A stretch of DNA of 64,000 nucleotides from assembly GCA_958295745.1 (NCBI GenBank), contig OY282370.1, positions 2,578,548 through 2,642,547 of the forward strand. The letters run 5' to 3'. This document shows, piece after piece, positions 39,003-48,398 of this stretch; within the stretch, counting starts at the first letter, position 1; every line of letters begins with the position of its first letter. The DNA comes from an uncultured Acidimicrobiia bacterium. GTDB lineage: Bacteria > Actinomycetota > Acidimicrobiia > Spongiisociales > Spongiisociaceae. The position numbers were made by a program, and so were the translations under genes. The notes beneath the pieces were generated by a model that had not been told where the DNA came from, ran no database searches, and was given only the letters and a program-made list of their open reading frames with translations.

Positions 39003-39989
39003 GTGGATGTGGCCGCCCCCAAGATAGTTGTCACCCGCCGGCCCCCCGGCGCCGCCGAGGAGATGCTCCGGGCGGCGGCGGACGTGTGGACGTGGCCGGA
39101 GAACCGCGCCATGCCGAGGGATGAGCTGCTGGCCAGGGCGGGCGGGGCGGATGGCCTCTACTGCATGCTCACCGACAGGATCGACGCCGGGCTGCTGGAC
39201 GCCGCCCCCCGGCTGGGCGCCGTCAGCCAGATGGCGGTGGGGGTGGACAACATCGATGTCGCGGCGTGCACGGCGAGGGGGATCCCCGTCGGCCACACCC
39301 CCGATGTGCTCACCGAGACCACCGCCGATACCGCTTTCGGCTTGCTGATAGCCGCCGCCCGGCGGTTCAGGGAGGGCATGGAAGATGTGGTGGAGGGCCG
39401 CTGGGGGGAGTGGGACCCGATGTACATGGTGGGCCGGGACCTGCACGGTTCGGTGCTGGGAATCGTCGGGCTGGGGAGGATCGGCCGGGCGGTGGCCCGC
39501 CGGGCGGCCGGATTCGGGATGCGGGTCCTCTACACCAAACGGTTCCGCGACCCGGCCGCCGAGGAGGAGCTGGGCGTGGAGTACCGCTCCTTCGAGGGGC
39601 TCCTGGCGGAGTCCGACCATGTGGCGGTGCTCACCAGCCTCCATGCCGGAACCCGTCATCTGGTGGACCGGGCGGCGCTGGCCGCCATGAAACCCTCCGC
39701 CACCCTGGTGAACGCCTCCCGCGGCCCTGTGGTGGACACCGATGCCTTGGCGGAGGCGTTGTCCGAAGGGGTGATAGCCGCGGCCGGGCTGGACGTGACC
39801 GACCCCGAACCGCTCCCGCCGGACCATCCCTTGGCGTCCCTGCCCAACTGTTTCATCGTCCCCCACATCGGCAGCGCCACCGTACGGACCCGCATCCTGA
39901 TGGCCGAGCGTGCGGCGGTCAACCTGCGGGCGGCCTTGGAGGGAAACCGGATGCCCTACTGCATCAACCCCGAGGTATACCCGGCCTGA
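39003..39989 (+). CDS. D-2-hydroxyacid dehydrogenase (glyoxylate/hydroxypyruvate reductase-like)
   Basis: GSVLGIVGLGRIGRAVARRAAGFGMRVLY; LVNASRGPVVDTDALAEAL. Confidence 0.92.
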   Translation: MDVAAPKIVVTRRPPGAAEEMLRAAADVWTWPENRAMPRDELLARAGGADGLYCMLTDRIDAGLLDAAPRLGAVSQMAVGVDNIDVAACTARGIPVGHTPDVLTETTADTAFGLLIAAARRFREGMEDVVEGRWGEWDPMYMVGRDLHGSVLGIVGLGRIGRAVARRAAGFGMRVLYTKRFRDPAAEEELGVEYRSFEGLLAESDHVAVLTSLHAGTRHLVDRAALAAMKPSATLVNASRGPVVDTDALAEALSEGVIAAAGLDVTDPEPLPPDHPLASLPNCFIVPHIGSATVRTRILMAERAAVNLRAALEGNRMPYCINPEVYPA

Positions 39990-40197
39990 CACCCCGTGGA
40001 GATGCCCTTCCCAGGAGGGTTGACAGGCACCGACTGTTCCGAATAATCCCTGGTAAAAGGGCTGCACAGGCCCTCTTTCTCGTTGCCTCGTCCGCCGACC
40101 CTCCAGCCCGGCGCCGCCGTTGAGATTCCGATATCTCGTCTATCTGCCATACTCAAGTTGACCTTCCATTTTTAGATAGATAGTATACTGTTTGATT

Positions 40198-40440
40198 ATG
40201 AGTCAGAATCCATGGCACAGGTTCGGGTGGCGGCCGGCTCTCGCGGCGGTGCTCGTTGGGTGGTTCTTGCCGATCGTGTCTCTCCAGGCGGCTGCCATTC
40301 TTGCTTTGTTCTCGCTGTGGGTGTGGAGATCGAAGGAGAGGCGTCAAGCCGGCTTGTTGCTGGGGGTTGCTGTGAGTTTGGCGGTATCGGCCGGTCTCCA
40401 TCTGTTGCTGGCTGTACCCGTATACGTTGAGATGACATGA
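40198..40440 (+). CDS. Small two-TM protein, cassette copy 1
   Basis: MSQNPWHRFGWRPALAAVLVGWFLPIVSLQAAAILALFSLWVWRSKERRQAG...; near-identical copy at 41464. Confidence 0.75.
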   Translation: MSQNPWHRFGWRPALAAVLVGWFLPIVSLQAAAILALFSLWVWRSKERRQAGLLLGVAVSLAVSAGLHLLLAVPVYVEMT

Positions 40441-40459
40441 CTTCTCGAAGGTTCGGGGT

Positions 40460-41467
40460 GTGGACGGCGTCGAGCAGCTGACCCGGTTTTGTCCGGTGGG
40501 CGGGGCACGGCAGGTTCTGGTGGCGGCCTTCCTTCTGGTAACGGCTTGTGGTTCGGGGATCCGAGATGGATCCCCGAACCGCACGACCGGCGGAATCATT
40601 CCGTCGACTTCTGAGGCGGTGGTGGTATCTTCGACTTACGAGGTGTTGGTGGCCGAGACCATGAGTCTGGAGGAGGGGCTGAGGATGCTGGAGGAGGATG
40701 ACGCCGCGATCATCCACAATCGGGTTGCCGGCGAGCCGAGAGCCGACCTACCTGATCATGCCATTGCATGGGCTGCCTTCGATCTAGACAGATTCGGTGA
40801 TTCTCCGCAACGGACATCCAAGTTCCTGGTCGCCAATTACTGGCCGAGAAGGTTGCGTGTGAACGTTATTTGCCTGGTGGGAGGGCGTCAGGTGCCCTGC
40901 TCGGATGACGCAACAGTATGGCGGGTCGAACTCGATGAGCCTGGCATGGCCATCCTTGATATTCCCGAAGCCGAAGTTGAGGGTCGGCGGGATGTGTTGT
41001 TGGTTGAGGAAAGCGACGAACGCATAGAGCGGTTTTATCCGACATCCCGAGTGCGCGGTATCGACGGCTACGACACTCCCTTCTCGATCCTGGGGGACCC
41101 GTTGCCCGAGATTGTCAACCCACTGGGGGGATGCGACTGGGCTCTGCTGATGGACAACCTCGAACCGAGGGATACCTTCAAACCGATGAGGGCCGTCGGG
41201 GCGGCGCCGGTTCATCTGGTGATAAGCATCTGTCCTGAACATTCCGCCTACGAGATGTTCCCGCTCTTCATCATCGATGAGACCACCGTGGTCCATATCG
41301 AGGGCTTGGCTCCATTCATGGCCCGGCCCGGTGCCGCCTACGCATGGAAGCTACCGCACGAGATCTTGGCGTCCGGCACCAAGATCAGAGCGGCGGTGGT
41401 GCGCCGGGCTACGGGATGGGGTCATTGGGTAACTCACCCGCTTGTCATTAGTAAGGTAGATCGATGA
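40460..41467 (+). CDS. Putative lipoprotein of unknown family, cassette copy 1
   Basis: GTG start; LVTACGSGIRDGSP lipobox; paralogous to 41732-42844. Confidence 0.8.
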   Translation: MDGVEQLTRFCPVGGARQVLVAAFLLVTACGSGIRDGSPNRTTGGIIPSTSEAVVVSSTYEVLVAETMSLEEGLRMLEEDDAAIIHNRVAGEPRADLPDHAIAWAAFDLDRFGDSPQRTSKFLVANYWPRRLRVNVICLVGGRQVPCSDDATVWRVELDEPGMAILDIPEAEVEGRRDVLLVEESDERIERFYPTSRVRGIDGYDTPFSILGDPLPEIVNPLGGCDWALLMDNLEPRDTFKPMRAVGAAPVHLVISICPEHSAYEMFPLFIIDETTVVHIEGLAPFMARPGAAYAWKLPHEILASGTKIRAAVVRRATGWGHWVTHPLVISKVDR

Positions 41468-41712
41468 GTCAGAATCAGAATCGATGGTGCGAGTTCGGGT
41501 GGCGGCCGGCTCTCGTGGCGGTGCTCGTTGGGTGGTTCTTGCCGATTGTGTCTCTTCAGGCGGCGGCCATCCTTGCTTTGTTTTCGTTGTGGGTGTGGAG
41601 ATCGAAGGAGAGGCGTCAAGCCGGTCTGTTGTTGGGGGTTGCTGTGAGTTTGGCGGTATCGGCCGGTCTCCATCTGTTGCTGGTTGTACCCGTATACGTT
41701 GAGATGACATGA
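41464..41712 (+). CDS. Small two-TM protein, cassette copy 2
   Basis: MSQNQNRWCEFGWRPALVAVLVGWFLPIVSLQAAAILALFSLWVWRSKERRQAG...; ATG overlaps preceding stop. Confidence 0.75.
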   Translation: MSQNQNRWCEFGWRPALVAVLVGWFLPIVSLQAAAILALFSLWVWRSKERRQAGLLLGVAVSLAVSAGLHLLLVVPVYVEMT

Positions 41713-41731
41713 CTTCTCGAAGGTTCGGGGT

Positions 41732-42844
41732 GTGGACGGCGTCGAGTCGTTGACTCGGCTTCGGTCGGCCGGTGTGGTGTCTCTGGCGGTGGTCACAGCG
41801 TTTCTGATAGGAGCTTGCGGTTCGGGGATCCGAGATGGGTCTCCGAGCCGAGCCGCGGTCGGCGGAAGTTTGTCATCGACGTCGGGAGTGTTGCCGTTGC
41901 CGGCCAGGTCGGCGGTGGTTGTGCCGCCGGAGCCCTTGGGGGCGGTTGTGGTTCCGCCGTTCTATGAATCTACGGTTGCGGTAGTCGTGAATTTGCAGGA
42001 CGGCATCGGTATGCTCGACCCGGGCGACGCGAAGATTTTTGACTATAGGTCTGATATTCCTGATGATCTGCCGGCGGTCGCTTACCAGCACGTTGTTTTT
42101 GGCAGGGGTGAGCACGCCGACCTGCCGCGGCGGCCTGCGGAGTTGGTGGTGGGGACTCCGTGGCCTAGGGCGATCCGGGCGAATGTTTTGTGTTTGGTGG
42201 GCGGGCGTCAGGTGTCTTGTTCGGGCGAGGCAGATGTGTGGCGGGTGGAGATCTACGAACCGGGGTTGGTTTTTCTGGATCTTCCCGAGATGGAGAGCCG
42301 CCGGGACGTTATTTTTTTGGAGGAGCGGGACGGCAGGCATGAGGGTGTAATCCCGGTTTCCCACGTGCGGTCTGTCGATACTATTGTCGGTTCTGTCCGT
42401 GGGTGGAAGGCTCCGATCGCGGCTTTGGGGGATCCGCCGCCTGTGATTACGAATCCTTTGGGTGGGTGCGATTGGGTGTTGTTCATGGATCATCTGAAGC
42501 CGAGGAAGTATTTCACGACGATGCGTGTCAGGCCTCCTGGGCCGGTTTATATGGTGATTTCTGTTTGTCCGGATCATCCGAGGAGCTATGAGATGCTTCC
42601 GCTCGTCGTGGTGGATGAGACCACTGTTGCTCTGGTGGACGCGTTCCAGCCTTTCATGGCCGAGCCGGGTGTTACCTATGCGTGGAGGCTTCCGGATGAG
42701 CTGCTCGACGCGGGTCGCAAGATCAGGGCGGCGGTGATGCGTCGGGAACGGGCGGGCGGTTTTTGGATGACGCATCCTCTGAACACCACAGCCGCTCCGG
42801 GGCTGGACTTGAGGCTGCGCGGAATGCGCGGGACGCGCGGCTAG
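41732..42844 (+). CDS. Putative lipoprotein of unknown family, cassette copy 2
   Basis: LIGACGSGIRDGSP lipobox; conserved NPLGGCDW, CLVGGRQV, DETTV and KIRAAV blocks with copy 1. Confidence 0.8.
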   Translation: MDGVESLTRLRSAGVVSLAVVTAFLIGACGSGIRDGSPSRAAVGGSLSSTSGVLPLPARSAVVVPPEPLGAVVVPPFYESTVAVVVNLQDGIGMLDPGDAKIFDYRSDIPDDLPAVAYQHVVFGRGEHADLPRRPAELVVGTPWPRAIRANVLCLVGGRQVSCSGEADVWRVEIYEPGLVFLDLPEMESRRDVIFLEERDGRHEGVIPVSHVRSVDTIVGSVRGWKAPIAALGDPPPVITNPLGGCDWVLFMDHLKPRKYFTTMRVRPPGPVYMVISVCPDHPRSYEMLPLVVVDETTVALVDAFQPFMAEPGVTYAWRLPDELLDAGRKIRAAVMRRERAGGFWMTHPLNTTAAPGLDLRLRGMRGTRG

Positions 42845-42956
42845 TAGGTCGGATGACCGGAAACCTTCGGTAAGTTGATTGATAGGCAAGACCGGAACTA
42901 TCTATTAGGATAGAGCCCTAGAAAGGCGAGGGGGTGGTCGGAGATCGGAGCGCAGG

Positions 42957-43469
42957 ATGGCAGGTTCGTTGGGCTGGAGGAACGAAGACCCGATCGGTTG
43001 GAAGCTCAGCAACTGGGAGCAGGTGGTTCCGGATGCCTTTCGTAAGATCGAGGCGGCGGCCCGTCTGGAGCAGCTGGCGGGGATCCTGGGGAAGTTGATG
43101 GATCAGGTCGCCGTCGAGGAGGGTTTGATCAACCAGGGTGACTACCAGGTTCTATCGGTGCTGAGGCTTTCCCACCATCGGGGGGAGTCGATGACCGCCA
43201 CCGAGGTGGCGCGTCACTTGGAGATGACGAATGCGACGATGGTGAACCGGGTGGATCGGCTGGAGAATCTCGGTTACGCCGAACGCACCCCGCACCCGTT
43301 CGATCGTCGATCGGCGTACCTCGCCATCACGCAGGAAGGGATAGCCTGCGCGGAACGGGTGGTCTTCCTCCGCACCGAGGAACGGGACCGCCTGCTGGGC
43401 GCGCTGACCGATAGAGAACGTAAGAGCCTGACCACCCTGCTGAGGAAGCTCGCCGCAGCTTGGTCATGA
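42957..43469 (+). CDS. MarR-family transcriptional regulator
   Basis: MTATEVARHLEMTNATMVNRVDRLENLGYAERTPHPFDRRSAYLAIT. Confidence 0.9.
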   Translation: MAGSLGWRNEDPIGWKLSNWEQVVPDAFRKIEAAARLEQLAGILGKLMDQVAVEEGLINQGDYQVLSVLRLSHHRGESMTATEVARHLEMTNATMVNRVDRLENLGYAERTPHPFDRRSAYLAITQEGIACAERVVFLRTEERDRLLGALTDRERKSLTTLLRKLAAAWS

Positions 43470-44117
43470 ACGATCGGGGTCGAGCAGGATCACCAGCAAA
43501 ACGCCGCTGTTCACCCCTACGGTGATCTCGGCGCCTTGCACCCGGTTGCTGACGCCCAGCGACGACCCCGTTGCCATCACGGCGTCATGCAGTGTCCATT
43601 TCGATCCGGCGAGCGTCACCCCGGCGGCGTTTCCTCCTATCGGGATCACGCTGAAGACGGCGCCGTCCGCAGCGGGGATGGTTACCCGGCCGTGGCCGTC
43701 GTGCACCGCGTAGGCCGTCTCCCGTTCCAGCACCCAGCGGATCGGCGCCCCCCGCCTGTTCCGGTCTGTGATGACCGCGGCGTTTCCGAGCAGGTGGTCG
43801 AGCCGTCCGCCGCCGCCCCCGATCACCACGATCTCGTCCGCCCCCCGGCGGCGGGCCGCGTCGAGGGCCAGCTCCAGATCGGTGGCCGCCTTGTCGGAAG
43901 GGTGGGCCTCGATGGTGGTTCCTTCGTCGAAGATGGCGTCGAGCGTTTTCTTGGTGACCGAGTCGAGGTCGCCCACCAGGACATCCACGGTCAGTCCGGC
44001 GGCCATCGCAAGGTCGGCGCCCGAGTCTGCCGCCAGCACCAGGTCGGGCGCCGGCAGGCCCGCCCACCGTTCTGCGGAGACCGGGTCGCCTCCGGTGAAT
44101 ATGTGGGCGATGGTCAT
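43464..44117 (-). CDS. Thiamine diphosphokinase
   Basis: LVLAADSGADLAMAAGLTVDVLVGDLDSV...GADEIVVIGGGGGRLDHLLGN. Confidence 0.9.
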   Translation of the reverse strand: MTIAHIFTGGDPVSAERWAGLPAPDLVLAADSGADLAMAAGLTVDVLVGDLDSVTKKTLDAIFDEGTTIEAHPSDKAATDLELALDAARRRGADEIVVIGGGGGRLDHLLGNAAVITDRNRRGAPIRWVLERETAYAVHDGHGRVTIPAADGAVFSVIPIGGNAAGVTLAGSKWTLHDAVMATGSSLGVSNRVQGAEITVGVNSGVLLVILLDPDRS

Positions 44118-44125
44118 GGCCGGGG

Positions 44126-45544
44126 TCAGGCGGCGGGGGCCGGGGAGAACGCCGCCATCGAGCCCGGGCCTATCAGTATGGGCCTTTCTTCGTCTAGGGG
44201 CTGGAAGAACACGTAGTTCGAGTCACGGTCTACCGCCGCGTACACGAAGCCGGAGCTGTCGGGGGCCCAGAGGGTGTGGCTCAGGTCGTACTGGCCCCAG
44301 AAGATCAGGTAGTTGCTCAGGAACGTGTCGGTCGGGACGATGCTCTGGTAGTAGGTGATGTCCCCCTCCTCGTACACGCACACCGTCACCGCGGCGGCGC
44401 CGATGCCCAGCAGGAGGATCTTGCGGCTGTCGGGGCTCCACTGCCAGGCGAAGACTCCCGGCGCGTCGATCTCCTCCGCGCGTCCGGTGGCCAGTTCCAC
44501 CACTCGCATGACGGTGGCGGCGCCGCGGTTCCGGGTCGAGTACGCCACCGACTTCCCGTCGGGCGACAAGGAGAAGTTGAAGAAACCGGCGCCCGCACCC
44601 ACGACCTCGATCTCCCCGGTGTCGAGGTCGTGGATCACCAGCTCGTCTTGCCGAAGCTCCCCTTCCTGATCGGCGGGGCGGACATACAGGATCGACCGGC
44701 CTTCGGGCGTCCAGGATGCCGCCTGGAAGCCGACGCCGGCGGGGGCCTCGGCGCCGAGGGGGGAGCTTTCCCCGGTCGCCGGGTCCAGCAGCTCGAGTCC
44801 GGTGAGCCCGAGATGGGTGATCATCTCGTTGCCTTCCGGGGACCAGTGGAAGTAGTAGGACGAGGAGGCGTTCATCGGGGTAACGGTTTCGCGGTCGAGG
44901 TCGAGGATGGCCAGGGCCACCCGGCCCGGGTCGGGCGACCCGAGCAGTCCCAGAGCCCGGCCGTCCGGCCGCCACTGCATGTAGTAGACGCCGAACGGCG
45001 CCTCGAAGGAGCGCACGGGGCCTCCGCCCACCCGTCCGACCGCCACTTCCGCGCCCTCGGCGGAGATACGCGACCAGGCCACGAACCGTCCGTCCGGCGA
45101 CCACGTGGGTTGGCTTATGAACTCACCTTCGGCCGCGTACAGCTCGATCTGTTCGGTCCGCGGGCCGAAGATGGTGACCGACTCCCCGGAGGGTCCGTTC
45201 ACCGCCACCTGCATGGTGAGCAGGTCGAGTTCCCGTTCCGGGGCGGCTCGGGTGATGTCGGTGACCGGGAGCCTGGTGGTGACGGGGGGCCTAGTGGTTG
45301 TCGGGGTGGTCCCGGGCGATTCGATCAGGGATGGTTCCGTTGCGGATGTCGAGGGTGCGGAGGATGGGGAGGCGGTGTCCGGCGCCGCAGCGGGGAGGGT
45401 CGTGGGTGCGGCATCCGGTACGGCGCCCTCGAACACGACCTCGCTGTCGGGGGCCGAGCAGGACGCCGTGAGGAAGACGGCTGCGGCGAGCAGGACGGCG
45501 GGGAGCAGGGTGGAGCGCCTGGCATCAGCCGCGCGGGCCTTCAT
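44126..45544 (-). CDS. TolB/PD40-like beta-propeller lipoprotein
   Basis: Lipobox FLTASCSAPD; repeated WSPDGRFVAWS / WSPEGNEM / LSPDGKSVAYS blades. Confidence 0.8.
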   Translation of the reverse strand: MKARAADARRSTLLPAVLLAAAVFLTASCSAPDSEVVFEGAVPDAAPTTLPAAAPDTASPSSAPSTSATEPSLIESPGTTPTTTRPPVTTRLPVTDITRAAPERELDLLTMQVAVNGPSGESVTIFGPRTEQIELYAAEGEFISQPTWSPDGRFVAWSRISAEGAEVAVGRVGGGPVRSFEAPFGVYYMQWRPDGRALGLLGSPDPGRVALAILDLDRETVTPMNASSSYYFHWSPEGNEMITHLGLTGLELLDPATGESSPLGAEAPAGVGFQAASWTPEGRSILYVRPADQEGELRQDELVIHDLDTGEIEVVGAGAGFFNFSLSPDGKSVAYSTRNRGAATVMRVVELATGRAEEIDAPGVFAWQWSPDSRKILLLGIGAAAVTVCVYEEGDITYYQSIVPTDTFLSNYLIFWGQYDLSHTLWAPDSSGFVYAAVDRDSNYVFFQPLDEERPILIGPGSMAAFSPAPAA

Positions 45545-45593
45545 GATTTCGGACTGTAACATACGACCTGTCACAGCAGCCAAGAGGTGGAAC

Positions 45594-46217
45594 ATGAGCA
45601 CTGACACTTTGATGAACCTCAGCGACGAGGCCATCGAACGGATCATCGAGATACGGGATCAGGAACCGGGCGACGACGACTACGGCCTCCTGATAGAGGT
45701 CACCGGCCTGCACGGAATGCAGTTCGGCTACTCGCTGTCGTTCGTTCCGGTCGCCGAAGTGGACGCCGTAGATCATGTGGAGCGCCACGGGGATCTGACG
45801 GTCGTAATACCGTCCGCCGATACGGGCAACATGACCGGCGCCACCCTCGCCATATCGTCCAACCCCACCAACCCCGGTCTGGCCATCGACAACCCCAACG
45901 GTCCGTCGCCCACCATGCCGGCCCCGCCCGCCGGCGATCTGTCCGGCCCGATCGCCGAGCAGGTAACCCAGGTGCTCGACCGGCAGGTGAACCCGGCCAT
46001 CGCCTCCCACGGCGGTAACGCCCGCCTGGTCAGCGAGGAGAACGGGGTGATCTACCTGGAGATGGGCGGCGGATGCCAGGGATGCGGGATGGCCGCCGCC
46101 ACCCTCCGGCAGGGCATCGAGCGGATCCTGCGGGATTCGGTCCCCGGTATCACCGAGATAGTGGACGTAACCGACCACATGAGCGGCGAGAACCCCTACT
46201 ACGCGGCGGCGCACTAG
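45594..46217 (+). CDS. NfuA-like iron-sulfur cluster protein (degenerate IscA-like N-terminus plus NifU C-terminus)
   Basis: C-terminal HGGNARLVSEENGVIYLEMGGGCQGCGMAAATLRQGIERILRDSVPGI with CxxC. Confidence 0.9.
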   Translation: MSTDTLMNLSDEAIERIIEIRDQEPGDDDYGLLIEVTGLHGMQFGYSLSFVPVAEVDAVDHVERHGDLTVVIPSADTGNMTGATLAISSNPTNPGLAIDNPNGPSPTMPAPPAGDLSGPIAEQVTQVLDRQVNPAIASHGGNARLVSEENGVIYLEMGGGCQGCGMAAATLRQGIERILRDSVPGITEIVDVTDHMSGENPYYAAAH

Positions 46218-46221
46218 CCCA

Positions 46222-46302
46222 AATTGTTCATGGACGGGGGTGTTGGCTTGGGCGGCAACAGGTGTTGAGCAGCCTCAAGAACCGGGGTCATCGGCTGCAA
46301 CG
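46222..46302. repeat. Imperfect dispersed repeat, copy 2
   Basis: aattgttcatggacgggggtgttggcttgggcggca...gaaccggggtcatcggctgcaacg. Confidence 0.65.
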
Positions 46303-46831
46303 TACGCGCCCAGGCTCAGCACCTCTAACGCCCCCATAACCGGCGCCTGCCCACCCCGGCCCGAAAAATTACATGCGGCAGAACGCGAAACATAGGGGTT
46401 GACCTTTCCTCGGAAATGGGAGATGCTGTAGGGGTAGGAAGGAATCCGCCGCGTTGGTCCGGACGGCGGTGGATGAATGTCGGAAGTCTCGTCCGATGTC
46501 CGGCCTCCTGCGGGGGTAACGGAACGAGGGGCGGGCAGTAGCCGAAGCCGAATGAGAAACTTCGGATCGGGGTCGGGTCCACGCGCCCGATGCCCCGATC
46601 TTGGCGCAGCGCGGTGGTGGCGGGGGAGGGTAGCCCAACGGGCCGGGGGAGCAGGCGGATGTTTTTCGCGACCTTCCGCGCCGTCTTCCCCCTGCGGCGG
46701 CAGGTCGGGGGGCGGCGGGCCGAGGATGGGCGAAGGGTGCCCGCGATGCCCGATTACCGGGGAGATGGCAGCCCAACCTGCAGCCGGGGAACGTCTGCGA
46801 GATAACGGGGGAGCCGTTATACCCTGGTCAT

Positions 46832-48307
46832 ATGAACCTCTTATCGGATGCACTGAGGTTGAACCGGTGGGTATGCACGGTCGCCGCCTTGGGTCTGCTG
46901 TTGGCGGCCTGCGGCGGTCAGGCGGAACCGGCGGTGGTGACGGCGCCGCCGACTGCGCCGCCGATTGGATCTTCTACGACCGCGGCGGTTCCCGATCTGG
47001 CGGCGCCGTCTGCGCCTGCCGCGGATGAAACCGACCCTGTTTCCACCTCCCCGGATGCGGGCGCCGACGCGGATGCTCCTACGTCCGGTGGTGAGGATGC
47101 TCTTACGTCCGGCGACGCGGACACCCTTGCGTCCGGCGATGCGGACGGCGGGGGCGGGTCGGAGCGGGCGGAGGAACCCGGGGGCGGGACGGTTCCGGCG
47201 CCGGACCCGGCCGGTGCGCCTGCGCCTCTGCGCTCCCTCGTATACCAGGAGGTGGCCGAGGTGGACTTACCCATCGATCTGGCACCCCTCCCCGGCGCCG
47301 ATCTGCTGGTGATCGCCTCGAAAGAGGGGCGGCTGTGGCTGTACGGCGAGGGCGGTCTGCACGCCGAGCCCTTCCTGGACATCCGGGACCGGGTTCGGAA
47401 TCGGGGCGAGCAAGGTCTGCTGGGTATGGCCTTCTCGCCCGATTACCCGGATTCGGGCCGCCTGTTCCTTCACTACACCGCCCTCGACGGGGACACGGTG
47501 CTGGCCGAATACACGGCTGAAGGCGGGTCGGTCGACCCGGCCGCCGAGGCCGTGCTGTGGCGGGTGGGCCAGCCCGCCGGCAACCACAACGGGGGGACAA
47601 TCGCCTTCGGCCCAGACGGTTACCTGTACATGGGGCTGGGCGACGGAGGGGGGGCAAACGACCGTTTCGGGCACGGCCAGAACGACCGGACCCCGCTCGG
47701 TGCCCTGCTCCGCTTCGATGTCTCGGTACCCGGCGCCCTGTCGCCCGCGCCCGGCAACCCCTTCCCGGCCCCAGAGGTGTGGGCGGTCGGCCTCCGCAAC
47801 CCCTGGCGCTTCACGATCGACCGTCCATCCGGTCTGGTGGTGATCGCCGATGTAGGCCAGGACGCCTTCGAGGAGATCTCGATCGCCCCCGTCGGCGCGG
47901 CGGGCCTCAACTACGGCTGGCCCATCACCGAGGGCCTCCACTGCTTCAGACCGAGGACGGGGTGCGATGCCGAGGGTCTGACCCTGCCGGTGCTGGAAGT
48001 GGAGCACGGGGACGCCGACACCTGCTCGATCACCGGCGGGGTGGTCTACCGGGGGGTGGAGATACCGGAGCTGTACGGGCACTACCTCTTCTCGGACTAT
48101 TGCGGGGGATACCTGAGGAGCTTCCCCATCGACGGCTTCGCTGACGACATCCGCCGCGGTTCCTTCTCGGTCGAGCAGCCCCTCGATTGGACCGACCAGG
48201 TGGGTGCGCCGGGCCGAGTGGTGTCGTTCGGTGTGGACGACTACGGAGAGGTGTACGTGCTGACGCATGAGGGAACCGTGCTGCGCTTGGCCGCCGAACG
48301 CGGCTGA
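46832..48307 (+). CDS. PQQ-dependent glucose/sorbosone-type dehydrogenase (lipoprotein)
   Basis: GLLLAACGGQ lipobox; EQGLLGMAFSPDYPDSGRLFLHYT, GNHNGGTIAFGPDGYLYMGLGDGGG. Confidence 0.9.
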   Translation: MNLLSDALRLNRWVCTVAALGLLLAACGGQAEPAVVTAPPTAPPIGSSTTAAVPDLAAPSAPAADETDPVSTSPDAGADADAPTSGGEDALTSGDADTLASGDADGGGGSERAEEPGGGTVPAPDPAGAPAPLRSLVYQEVAEVDLPIDLAPLPGADLLVIASKEGRLWLYGEGGLHAEPFLDIRDRVRNRGEQGLLGMAFSPDYPDSGRLFLHYTALDGDTVLAEYTAEGGSVDPAAEAVLWRVGQPAGNHNGGTIAFGPDGYLYMGLGDGGGANDRFGHGQNDRTPLGALLRFDVSVPGALSPAPGNPFPAPEVWAVGLRNPWRFTIDRPSGLVVIADVGQDAFEEISIAPVGAAGLNYGWPITEGLHCFRPRTGCDAEGLTLPVLEVEHGDADTCSITGGVVYRGVEIPELYGHYLFSDYCGGYLRSFPIDGFADDIRRGSFSVEQPLDWTDQVGAPGRVVSFGVDDYGEVYVLTHEGTVLRLAAERG

Positions 48308-48398
48308 GCCGCACCGAGGCGTCCGATTCCCCGCCTCGACCCACAACTCCCGCCCCGTTCCCGAATCTGTCGCACCCCCCAAGTACCATGGGACGTCT

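Noticed and set aside
38094-40067. 657-aa minus-strand ORF
   Set aside because: Shadow of acyl-CoA synthetase and hydroxyacid dehydrogenase genes.
46303-46830. G-rich intergenic region considered as a structural RNA gene
   Set aside because: No RNase P, tmRNA, SRP or 6S signature recognised; left unassigned.
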